Below are positions 15,618 through 23,389 of a DNA stretch of 64,000 bases, piece after piece. Origin of the DNA: Endosaccharibacter trunci. GTDB lineage: Bacteria; Pseudomonadota; Alphaproteobacteria; Acetobacterales; Acetobacteraceae. The notes under the pieces were generated by a model that saw nothing but the letters and a program-made list of their open reading frames with translations, made no database searches and had not been told where the DNA came from. Every line of letters starts with the position of its first letter. Positions within the stretch are counted from its first letter, which is position 1. The position numbers were made by a program, and so were the translations under genes. The DNA lies in contig JAMSKV010000004.1 of the NCBI GenBank assembly GCA_024515975.1, positions 124,001 through 188,000 on the forward strand. Reading direction: 5' to 3'.

Positions 15618-17252
15618 TCAGCCGCGCTTGTTCTTCTTGTTGCGCTTCTCCCTGGCCGCCGCCTGCGATGGCGCCGAGGTGCCGCCCCGCGCACGCTCGA
15701 TCACGAAGCGCGCGTAATCGTCCATGTCGCCGTCGAACGGTACCACGGTGTTGTCCGCGGCCAGCCACAACCGATCGGCCACCAGCTCCATCAGCGAGCG
15801 ATCATGGGTGATCAGGATCACCGCGCCTTCGTACTCGTTCAGCGCGTCCAGAAGCGCGCGACGGCTGTCGATGTCGAGATGGTTGGTGGGCTCGTCGAGG
15901 ATCAGCAGATGCGGCGCCGCCATCGCCACGAGATTGAGCAGCAGACGCGCGCGTTCGCCGCCGCTCAGGTTGAACACGGTCGTCCCCTGCTTCTCGAAGG
16001 CGATGCCGAACTGCGCCAGACGCGAGCGATGCGACTGGTCGCTGTCCTGCGGGCGGGCCTCGCGCATGATGTCGAGCGGCGTCTGGTCGGGATCGAGCGC
16101 CTCGATCTGGTGCTGATGGAACCAGCCCACCTCCATCCGCGCCGAACGCGTCACCCGTCCCGAACGCGCCTGCAACGCGCCCGCCGCCATCTTGGCGAAG
16201 GTGGACTTGCCCGCGCCGTTCACACCGAGCAGTCCGATTCGGTCGTCGATGTCGAGGCGCAGATCGAGCCCGCGCAGCACCGCCGGATCGTCGCCATAGC
16301 CGATCTCGACATTCTCCAGACGCATCAGTGGCGGCGCCAGCGGGCGTGGCGGCGAGGGCAGGATGAACGGCGCCACGCGCTCCTCGATGGTGGCGGCGAT
16401 CGGCTCCATCTTCGCCAGGCGCTTCACGCGGCTCTGCGCCTGTGCGGCCTTGGCGGCGGACGCCTTGAAGCGATCGACGAAGGATTGCAGATGCGCGCGC
16501 TCGGCTTCCTGCTTGGCGCGGGCCGCGCTCTGCAGACGGAGCTTCTCGGCGCGCTGCTTCTCGAAACTGTCGTAGCCGCCAGTATAGAGCTCGAGCTTGC
16601 GCTCGCTGACATGCAGAATGAAATCGACCGAATTGTTCAGCAATTCGCGGTCATGCGAGATGATGATCGCCGAATGCGGATAGCGCGCCAGACGCGCTTC
16701 CAGCCACAGCGCGCCTTCCAGATCGAGATAGTTGGTCGGCTCGTCGAGCAGCAGAAGATCGGGCTGCGAGAAGAGTGCGGCAGCGAGCGCCACGCGCATG
16801 CGCCAGCCGCCGGAGAACTCGGCCATCGGCCGGTCCAGATCGGCGGTGGAGAAACCAAGCCCGTTCAGGATCTCCGCCGCGCGCGCCGGCGCCGTGTCGG
16901 CGTCGATCTCCATCAGCCGCGCCCAGATATCGCCCATGTCTTCCGGCTCGGCGGTCTCCAGCGACGCCATCAGGCTCGCACGCTCGGTGTCTGCGGCCAG
17001 GATGGTGTCGATCAGCGACACGGGCGTTGCCGGATGCTCCTGGTCCACCGTCGCCATGCGGGCGGATTTGGGAATGCCGATCTCGCCGCTATCGGGCTGA
17101 AGCTCGCCCTTGATCAGCTTGAACAGGGTCGATTTGCCGACGCCGTTGCGCCCGACCAGCCCGACCTTGCTCGGATTGGGCAGGCTGGCGGAGGCGCGGT
17201 CGAAGAATCGCCGACCCCAGGCGTTCAGGGTGATGCTGTCGATCTGGAGCAT
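15618..17252 (-). CDS. ABC-F family ATP-binding protein
   Basis: A 544-residue soluble protein with two ABC ATPase domains and no membrane segments. The first has GRNGVGKST, FSGGWRMRVALAAALF and LLLLDEPTNYLD; the second has GVNGAGKST, LSGGERARLLL and LLILDEPTNHLD. The linker between them is the ABC-F interdomain helical arm. The C-terminus is short and strongly basic (AREKRNKKNKRG). The family acts on ribosomes (Uup, EttA and resistance-type members). The sequence best fits a housekeeping Uup/YheS-like member; antibiotic protection cannot be inferred. Confidence 0.92.
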   Translation of the reverse strand: MLQIDSITLNAWGRRFFDRASASLPNPSKVGLVGRNGVGKSTLFKLIKGELQPDSGEIGIPKSARMATVDQEHPATPVSLIDTILAADTERASLMASLETAEPEDMGDIWARLMEIDADTAPARAAEILNGLGFSTADLDRPMAEFSGGWRMRVALAAALFSQPDLLLLDEPTNYLDLEGALWLEARLARYPHSAIIISHDRELLNNSVDFILHVSERKLELYTGGYDSFEKQRAEKLRLQSAARAKQEAERAHLQSFVDRFKASAAKAAQAQSRVKRLAKMEPIAATIEERVAPFILPSPPRPLAPPLMRLENVEIGYGDDPAVLRGLDLRLDIDDRIGLLGVNGAGKSTFAKMAAGALQARSGRVTRSARMEVGWFHQHQIEALDPDQTPLDIMREARPQDSDQSHRSRLAQFGIAFEKQGTTVFNLSGGERARLLLNLVAMAAPHLLILDEPTNHLDIDSRRALLDALNEYEGAVILITHDRSLMELVADRLWLAADNTVVPFDGDMDDYARFVIERARGGTSAPSQAAAREKRNKKNKRG

Positions 17253-17452
17253 GCGCGGCTTCTAGGGCATCGGTGCCGCGCTGCAAACAAGCCCGGCGCG
17301 ACGAAGACGTCAGGAACTCCGCCTAGGCACCGCTCCGGCACGTAACCCAGGCCCGATCCGCCCCTGAGGGCCGTCACGGGCTTTTGGCGAATGCGCGCCT
17401 CTTATCTCGTGAAGCGGCGTGCTTCCGCGTTCCGGCGCACGCACAAGCCGCG

Positions 17453-18913
17453 TCAGAACGAGACCCGCGTGCGGACGCCGAGCACGACGGCGTTGGGAAT
17501 CCGTCGCTCCGCATTCGGATTGATGATGTATTGCACGTCCGGCGCGACGCTCAGCCCGGTGCAGACACGCATGTCGTAGAACGCCTCGAAGATCGTCTCC
17601 GCGGTCTGCACGCCGGTCGCGCCGTTCGACAGGCGCTTCCCGCGCGCGGCCTGGAGGCGCTGCGTCTCGGTCAGCACCTCGCTCGCCGAGACGGTGGCAT
17701 ACAGCAGGCCGAGCGTGTCCGCCGGGCGGCTCCGCCAGAAGCCCCGGTCCACCAGGCCGAGATAGCGCTCGTCGCCGTAGCTGTTCACGTCGGGCTGGTT
17801 GTGCACGTAGCCGCCCACCACGATCAGCCCGTTATCGATCCCGGCCCCGTGACGGACCAGCATCTGATCGAACAGCACCCATTCCTTGTTGCGGTTGCTG
17901 GCATTGCGAGCAGGACGGCCGGTGACGCCGAGAGGGCCGCCATTCACGTCGGTGCCGATCTCGCTGAGGGGCCCGTGCTCGTGCGCGATGCCCACCTTGT
18001 AGTGGCCGATCAGCCCGCTTTGCCCCAGGCTCGGGATATACCCGACCTCACCGACGCTGGTCGTGCCCTTGATCCGGGCGGAATCGAACTGCCAGCCGGT
18101 ATGGTCGAACGTGGCGCCGGCATCGGCGCCGGTGTCGAACGCGAACAGCCCGGCCTGGACGTAGAGATTGCGCAGCGGATAGGCGATGAGCCGCCCGGCC
18201 CAGGTGGAATTGGGATACACGCTGAAACCGGGATCGCGTCCGGTGAGCGCCTTGGGATTGCCGCAGATGGCGTTCGACATGAAGGCGCAGTTCAGCGGCG
18301 AGGCGGCGAAATCGAGCGCCACCGGCTCGCGTCCGAGCTGCAGGGCGAGCCGTCCATGCGCGATCTTCTCTTCCGCATAGGCATAGACCAGATGGGCCAC
18401 GGCCCCGCCGCTCGACGAGCGCAAGATGTCCTGGCTGCGTACGAAGGCGTCGCCATAGCCGCCGCTGACGGAGGCGCCGGTGCGGTTCACCACCACCATG
18501 GACGTCGAAAAGCCGGGAATATGCGCCAGCCGGTTCCAGTCGATATCGGCCTCCAGGCCGATCTGATTGACCATCGCCGAGGTGCGCTGCGTACCGCCCG
18601 TCAGGTTGCCGCCCAGCTCGTTGCGCATATCCGCCAGAATATCCACGCCCCGGTCGCGCAACCCATTCCGCAACCCGAACGGATCGCCGTAGAGCGGATG
18701 CACGGTCGGCAGGACGGTGTCCGGAAAGAACGGCAGGTTGGCCTGGAGCGGGGTGGCGAGATTGAGGCTGGGGCTGATCGACAACCCGCCATTGATCGCC
18801 TGCGCCCTGGCCGGACCGGCCAAGGCGGCCGCCAGCAATCCGGCGGCGAGACAAACGGTAGCCGGCAGCGACCGCGATGGCGCGCTCGATGCCATGCGAG
18901 ACGATACTCTCAT
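17453..18913 (-). CDS. OprB family carbohydrate-selective porin
   Basis: A 486-residue protein with a signal peptide (VCLAAGLLAAALAGPARAQA) and OprB-family landmarks: LRDRGVDILADMRNELGGNLTGG, AGRLIAYPLRNLYVQAGLFAF and a barrel-closing C-terminal Phe (GVRTRVSF). OprB porins allow sugar diffusion across the outer membrane. It lies upstream of the transport genes on the same strand, with no obvious operon partner. Confidence 0.93.
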   Translation of the reverse strand: MRVSSRMASSAPSRSLPATVCLAAGLLAAALAGPARAQAINGGLSISPSLNLATPLQANLPFFPDTVLPTVHPLYGDPFGLRNGLRDRGVDILADMRNELGGNLTGGTQRTSAMVNQIGLEADIDWNRLAHIPGFSTSMVVVNRTGASVSGGYGDAFVRSQDILRSSSGGAVAHLVYAYAEEKIAHGRLALQLGREPVALDFAASPLNCAFMSNAICGNPKALTGRDPGFSVYPNSTWAGRLIAYPLRNLYVQAGLFAFDTGADAGATFDHTGWQFDSARIKGTTSVGEVGYIPSLGQSGLIGHYKVGIAHEHGPLSEIGTDVNGGPLGVTGRPARNASNRNKEWVLFDQMLVRHGAGIDNGLIVVGGYVHNQPDVNSYGDERYLGLVDRGFWRSRPADTLGLLYATVSASEVLTETQRLQAARGKRLSNGATGVQTAETIFEAFYDMRVCTGLSVAPDVQYIINPNAERRIPNAVVLGVRTRVSF

Positions 18914-18980
18914 GGTTTCTTGCTCATTCTTTGAGAGACGATCGAATAGACGGAAGCGCCCTGTGGCGACCTCGGCTCGT

Positions 18981-20276
18981 TCAGTCCGCGAGCGGTTTGC
19001 GGACCGTCAGCACGGCGCCGAGACTGAGCGCCGCCGCCGCCATCAGCCACACCGCTGGGATCGCCCCGTCGCCCGTGCCCTGGATCAGAAGCTGGCACAC
19101 CGCCGGGGTGAAGCCGCCGACGCAGGTGGTGAGGCTGTAGGCGACCGAGAAGCCTGCGGTGCGCACCGGGCGGGGAACGTATTCGGTTAGGAACACGATC
19201 ATCGCGCCGTTATAGGAGGCATACAGGAACGACAGCCACAACAGCACCGCGAGCAGCCGTCCCACCGACGGCGCGGCGACCAGCCAGGACAAGGCGGGAT
19301 ACGCGGTCAGGATGGCGATGGAAGCGGCCGCGATCATGATCGGCTTGCGGCCGATCCGGTCCGACAGGGCGCCTGCCAGCGGCAACCAGAACAGGTTGGA
19401 CGCGCCGACGCAGAAGGTGACGATCAGCGCGGCGCGGGTGGAGAGGTGCAGCTCGCGCACGCCGTAGGTCGGGGTGTAGGCGGTGATCAGGTAGAACGAC
19501 ACCGTGGTCATGAAGACCATCAGGCTGCCGGCCAGCACCACGCGCCAATGCGCCAGCAGATCGCGCAGGAGAACCGATAACGGTTCGTGGGGGCGGGCCT
19601 GGGATCCGTCCTCGCCCAGCGTCCGGCGCAGAACGAACAGCAGCGGCACGATGGCGCAGCCGATCAGCAGCGGGATCCGCCAGCCCCAGGACGCCATCTG
19701 CGCCGGGGTCAGCAGGGTCGTCATCACAAGCCCGAGCGAAGCGGCGAACATCACCGCGACCTGCTGCGACGCGGACTGGAACGAGACGAAGAACCCGCGA
19801 CGCCCCGGCGGGGCGATCATGTTGAGGTAGATCGAGGTGGTGCCGAGCTCGACGCCGGCGGAGAAGCCCTGCAGCAGGCGCGCGAGCAGCACCAGGATCG
19901 GCGCCAGCAGCCCGATCGTCTCGTAGCCCGGCATCAGCGCCAGGACCAGCGTGCCCACCGCCATCAGGGACAGGGTGACCATCAGGCCCCGACGCACGCC
20001 GATCCGGTCGACATAGCTGCCGAGAAAAATCGCGCCGAGCGGGCGCATCAGGAATCCGGCGCCGAAGGTCGCGAACGCGAGCAGAAGCGACAGCGTGGCG
20101 CCGCCGCCGGCTGGAAAGAACGCCCGGCCGATGGCGCCGGCGTAATAGCCGAACACCATGAAATCGTACATCTCGAGGAAATTGCCCGACGCGGCACCGA
20201 ACGCGTTGGCAACGGCGCCTTGCCGCGCCTTCGCGTCGCGGGTCGCGGTCGGCTGCGCGGTCGCGACCTCGCTCAT
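18981..20276 (-). CDS. MFS transporter, metabolite:H+ symporter type (citrate/tricarballylate-like)
   Basis: A 431-residue 12-helix transporter with MHS-type landmarks: GNFLEMYDFMVFGYYAGAIG in the first segment, FLMRPLGAIFLGSYVDRIG(V)RRG between helices 2 and 3, and LQGFSAGVELGTTSIYL. This subgroup carries di- and tricarboxylates such as citrate, tricarballylate and aconitate. The ATG overlaps the stop of the upstream ModA-like gene (ATGA). Together with the divergent LysR gene it forms a compact tricarboxylate-use unit. Confidence 0.9.
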   Translation of the reverse strand: MSEVATAQPTATRDAKARQGAVANAFGAASGNFLEMYDFMVFGYYAGAIGRAFFPAGGGATLSLLLAFATFGAGFLMRPLGAIFLGSYVDRIGVRRGLMVTLSLMAVGTLVLALMPGYETIGLLAPILVLLARLLQGFSAGVELGTTSIYLNMIAPPGRRGFFVSFQSASQQVAVMFAASLGLVMTTLLTPAQMASWGWRIPLLIGCAIVPLLFVLRRTLGEDGSQARPHEPLSVLLRDLLAHWRVVLAGSLMVFMTTVSFYLITAYTPTYGVRELHLSTRAALIVTFCVGASNLFWLPLAGALSDRIGRKPIMIAAASIAILTAYPALSWLVAAPSVGRLLAVLLWLSFLYASYNGAMIVFLTEYVPRPVRTAGFSVAYSLTTCVGGFTPAVCQLLIQGTGDGAIPAVWLMAAAALSLGAVLTVRKPLAD

Positions 20277-21055
20277 GGCGTCGCCCGCCCCACAGGATCG
20301 AGCCCGCTGGACCGCATCGCCTCTCGCGCCGTCCCGGATGACAGGAAGCGGATGAAGGCGCGGCCGCCGGCGGGGTCGGGCGCGTCGCGACACGGCGCCA
20401 CCGCGAACGGCGTCAGCTTCTGCAGGCTTTGCGGGATCGGGCCGACCAGCTCGGCACCCTTCACCGGCAGGATCTCGCTGATCTGCTGGAAACCGATCGC
20501 GGCGCCGCCGCCGGCCACGATCTGCGCCACAGGCGTTTCCGGGATCATGCGCGCCTTGTCCCGCATCTGATCCTCGATGCCCAGACGGCGAAACAGATCG
20601 TGCGACACATAGACGCCGCTGGCGCTGTCCGAAAACGCGACCGACGGTGCATCGAGCAGCGTGCGGCGCAGGGCATCCGGCGTGCCGATCGCCGGATGCG
20701 GCGCACCGGCCCTCACCACGACGCCGATGGGCGACATCGCCATCACGGTGCCGGCTCCCACCAGCCCCTTGGCGTGCAGCCCGTCGAGAGCGCCGCCCAC
20801 CATCGCCACCACATCGCACCGTTCGCCCCGCGCCAGACGCGCCGGGATCGCGTCCGATGTAGCGCCCATGGACGGGCCGCGCACCAGAACCAAGTGGTCG
20901 CCGCTCCGGGCGAAATCGGGCGCCAGCGCCCGCAGCGACGCCGCCATGCCGCCGGACGCCATCACCACCACATCCGCGGCGCGTGCCGCAGGGACGCACG
21001 GCAGGGCGGACAGGATTGCCGCGGCCAACAGGGCCGGGGCTGCATGCCTGATCAT
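20273..21055 (-). CDS. Periplasmic ModA-like protein, candidate aconitate isomerase
   Basis: A 260-residue exported protein: signal peptide MIRHAAPALLAAAILSALP ending near ARAA, then a periplasmic binding fold of the molybdate-binding/extracellular-solute type (MASGGMAASLRALAPDFARS, then AFSDSASGVYVSHDLFRRLGI and IVAGGGAAIGFQQISEI). No ModB/ModC permease or ATPase is nearby. Bacterial aconitate isomerase, which interconverts trans- and cis-aconitate, belongs to this fold and is linked to a citrate-type symporter and a LysR gene, as here. The specific assignment is inference from context; a simple solute receptor is the alternative. Confidence 0.75.
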   Translation of the reverse strand: MIRHAAPALLAAAILSALPCVPAARAADVVVMASGGMAASLRALAPDFARSGDHLVLVRGPSMGATSDAIPARLARGERCDVVAMVGGALDGLHAKGLVGAGTVMAMSPIGVVVRAGAPHPAIGTPDALRRTLLDAPSVAFSDSASGVYVSHDLFRRLGIEDQMRDKARMIPETPVAQIVAGGGAAIGFQQISEILPVKGAELVGPIPQSLQKLTPFAVAPCRDAPDPAGGRAFIRFLSSGTAREAMRSSGLDPVGRATP

Positions 21056-21175
21056 GATCTGCGTTTCCTCGCATAACCGGGTGCACGGTCTGCGCCGCCT
21101 ACCCTTGGTCGAGAGTTGGCATATCCATCCATACATGTCTTTGCCATCTTCCATACCGGGCGGGTATGACAGGCC
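21056..21175. promoter_or_regulatory. Divergent LysR / ModA-like intergenic promoter region
   Basis: This 120-base gap separates a LysR-type regulator gene from the operon it most likely controls, and it is less GC-rich than the flanks around CATATCCATCCATACATG. LysR regulators normally bind in such a gap. I could not single out a convincing T-N11-A box. Confidence 0.5.
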
Positions 21176-22099
21176 ATGCCCGAACTCCGTCTCCTGCGAA
21201 GCTTCGTGATGGTCGCGCGCGAAGGCGGCGTGACCCGCGCGGCCGAACGTCTCGGCATGGCGCAGCCGCCTTTGACCCGGCAGATCGCGGCGCTGGAAGC
21301 CGAGCTGGGCACGCGGCTGTTCGACCGCACGACGCGCGGCATGCGGCTCACAGAGACCGGCGAAGCCCTGCTGGAGGAAGCGGACGCGCTGATCGACCGG
21401 CACGAGGCAATGCTGCGCCGAATCCGGCGCAACGCGCGCGGACAGCTCGGGCGGCTCTGCGTCGGTCTCACCAGCTCCGCCCTGTGCCATCCGGACGCGG
21501 CGTCGGTGCTGCGCCGGTTCGGCGAGGCCTGGCCGGATGTGGAGCTGATCATCCGCGACGCCAATACCGGCCCGCTTCTGCGCGAGTTGAGCGAGGGCGA
21601 TGTCGATGTGGCACTTCTGCGCACGCCGAACGAACAGCCCGAAGGCATCGCGCTGGAACGTTTGACCGAGGAGCCGATGGTCGTGGCGGTGCCGCGCGGG
21701 CACGCGCTGGCGGCGCGCTCCGCCGACACGCCGATCGCGCTCGCGGAACTGCGCGACGCGCCGTTCGTGTCCTATCGCACACCGGACAATCCCGGCTTCC
21801 ACGCCGCGATCCTGCAGGCTTGCGCACTGCTCGGCTTCGTGCCGAACGAAGCGCAGATCGTGCCGCGGATGCTGTCTGCCCTGACCCTGATCGAAACCGG
21901 GCTCGGCGTGTCGCTGTTTCCGGCGTCGATGGAGCGGTTCGCCGGCGGCGACGTGGCGATCCGCCCGCTGGCGCCGGGCACGGCGCTGTGCGCCCCCTTG
22001 TTCCTCGCCTTCGCACGGCTGCCGATGAGCGCCAGCAAGCGCAACTTCATCTCCACCTGCCGCAAGCATCTGCGCCGCCCGGAGGCACAGGAAGGATGA
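21176..22099 (+). CDS. LysR family transcriptional regulator
   Basis: A 307-residue LysR protein. The N-terminal winged helix is clear (SFVMVAREGGVTRAAERLGMAQPPLTRQIAALEAELGTRLFDR), followed by the type 2 periplasmic-like effector domain. It is transcribed divergently from the ModA-like/MHS operon, the usual arrangement for regulating a neighbouring catabolic or transport operon. Its effector is plausibly a tricarboxylate such as aconitate, by context only. Confidence 0.93.
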   Translation: MPELRLLRSFVMVAREGGVTRAAERLGMAQPPLTRQIAALEAELGTRLFDRTTRGMRLTETGEALLEEADALIDRHEAMLRRIRRNARGQLGRLCVGLTSSALCHPDAASVLRRFGEAWPDVELIIRDANTGPLLRELSEGDVDVALLRTPNEQPEGIALERLTEEPMVVAVPRGHALAARSADTPIALAELRDAPFVSYRTPDNPGFHAAILQACALLGFVPNEAQIVPRMLSALTLIETGLGVSLFPASMERFAGGDVAIRPLAPGTALCAPLFLAFARLPMSASKRNFISTCRKHLRRPEAQEG

Positions 22100-22286
22100 C
22101 GCGTTTCAGGATGGCTCAGAACAAGGGGATGAACCGGAAACCCGGCCGGCAGCGCGAGGCGAAGGAGGAGCCAGGATCGAACACGGCTCGGTCCCCGAGA
22201 GGACGTTCCGGGCGCGCGCCATGACGGGGCACCCGGCAGGACGGTCCAGATTGAACCGCCCGCCCCCCGAAGCTACCGTTTGCGCC

Positions 22287-22715
22287 ATGCCATCCGACAG
22301 CACCGACGGGCAGCTCCTCGCGCTGCTCACCGAGAACGCACGCCTGCCCGCCGCCGCCATCGGGCGCCGGCTCGGCCTGTCGCGCACCACGGTGCAGAGC
22401 CGGATCGAACGCCTGGAGCGCAACGGCACGATCCTCGGCTATACGCTGCGCACCGTGCCGCGCGGCGGTGCCGAGGTCCGGGCGCATGTGCACATCACCC
22501 TGTCGGCACGGCAGACGGCGTCGGTGGAAAGCGTGCTGCGCGGCCTGCCGCAGGTGCGCGAGCTGCACGCCGTCGGCGGCACGGTGGATCTGATCGCGGT
22601 TCTGGCCGCTTCCGACACCGCGGAGCTGGACCGCGTGATCGACCGCATCGCGGCGCTGGACGGGGTGAGCCGGACGCACTCGATGGTGCTGCTGAGCACG
22701 CGCATCCAGCGCTGA
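22287..22715 (+). CDS. Lrp/AsnC family transcriptional regulator
   Basis: A 142-residue protein with an AsnC-type helix-turn-helix (DGQLLALLTENARLPAAAIGRRLGLSRTTVQSRIERLERNGTI) and a C-terminal RAM/ligand-binding half (ALDGVSRTHSMVLLSTRI). The ATG at 22287 gives the usual family length; in-frame sequence upstream adds a Pro/Arg-rich tail that is unlikely to be real. It has no clear target operon next to it. Confidence 0.88.
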   Translation: MPSDSTDGQLLALLTENARLPAAAIGRRLGLSRTTVQSRIERLERNGTILGYTLRTVPRGGAEVRAHVHITLSARQTASVESVLRGLPQVRELHAVGGTVDLIAVLAASDTAELDRVIDRIAALDGVSRTHSMVLLSTRIQR

Positions 22716-22772
22716 GGCGTTAAGCCCGGATTCATCTTTGACCGGTAGGCTCCCGAAGAAAGGGGGCGTTCC

Positions 22773-23342
22773 ATGGGTTCGGTCCGAGACGCGGCATCGG
22801 TGACGGCGGCGAGCGGAACCGGTGCGGTGGCCGACGCGACGCCATCGGGCAAAGGCGGGCTGAGTTTCCGGGCTTTCCTGTCGGACATCAACCCGCTGCA
22901 ATACATTCCTGTGGTGGGCGCGGTGTATCGCGCCGTCACCGGCGACGAGGGCAACAGCACGATGCGCTTCGTGGCCTCGCTCGGAACCTCGTTCGCGCTG
23001 GGCGGCCCGCTCGGCGTGGGCATCACCGTCGCGGAGAAGATCACCGGCATCGATCCGGAACGCATCGCCCGTTCGATGCTGCATCGCCTGCTGCACCCCG
23101 ACGACGCGGCGAAGACGGGCACCGCGCCGTCCGGCTCCGCCGCGAGCGCCCCAGCCAGCACCTCCTCTGCCAACCCTGCCGACACCGATCCTGCCAACCG
23201 TCCCTGGACGGCAGCCGAACTCTCCGCCTACGCCGCCGCCAGCGGCAACACGATCGGCGGTGCGGGCGGAGCCGGCGGCCCGGTCACGGCGGACATGCTG
23301 AATGCCATGGAGCTGAAACGCGTCTCCACGCTCTACGCGTAG
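22773..23342 (+). CDS. Conserved hypothetical protein (INPLQYIPVVGAVYRAVTGD motif)
   Basis: A 189-residue protein with a strong ribosome binding site (AAAGGGGGC). A conserved-looking core, residues about 30-90, contains INPLQYIPVVGAVYRAVTGD and ASLGTSFALGGPLGVGITVAEKITGIDP. An Ala/Ser/Pro-rich low-complexity linker follows, then a Gly-rich stretch. The core may contact or span a membrane. I recall similar proteins of unknown function in alphaproteobacteria but cannot name a role. Confidence 0.7.
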   Translation: MGSVRDAASVTAASGTGAVADATPSGKGGLSFRAFLSDINPLQYIPVVGAVYRAVTGDEGNSTMRFVASLGTSFALGGPLGVGITVAEKITGIDPERIARSMLHRLLHPDDAAKTGTAPSGSAASAPASTSSANPADTDPANRPWTAAELSAYAAASGNTIGGAGGAGGPVTADMLNAMELKRVSTLYA

Positions 23343-23389
23343 GATTCCACCCGTTCCGGAACGGCCGCCGACCTCCTATCTGCTGCTGC

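Noticed and set aside
20273-21055. Molybdate transport (ModA) as the role of the ModA-like protein
   Set aside because: No modB or modC beside it, and it is coupled to a tricarboxylate-type symporter and a LysR gene instead.
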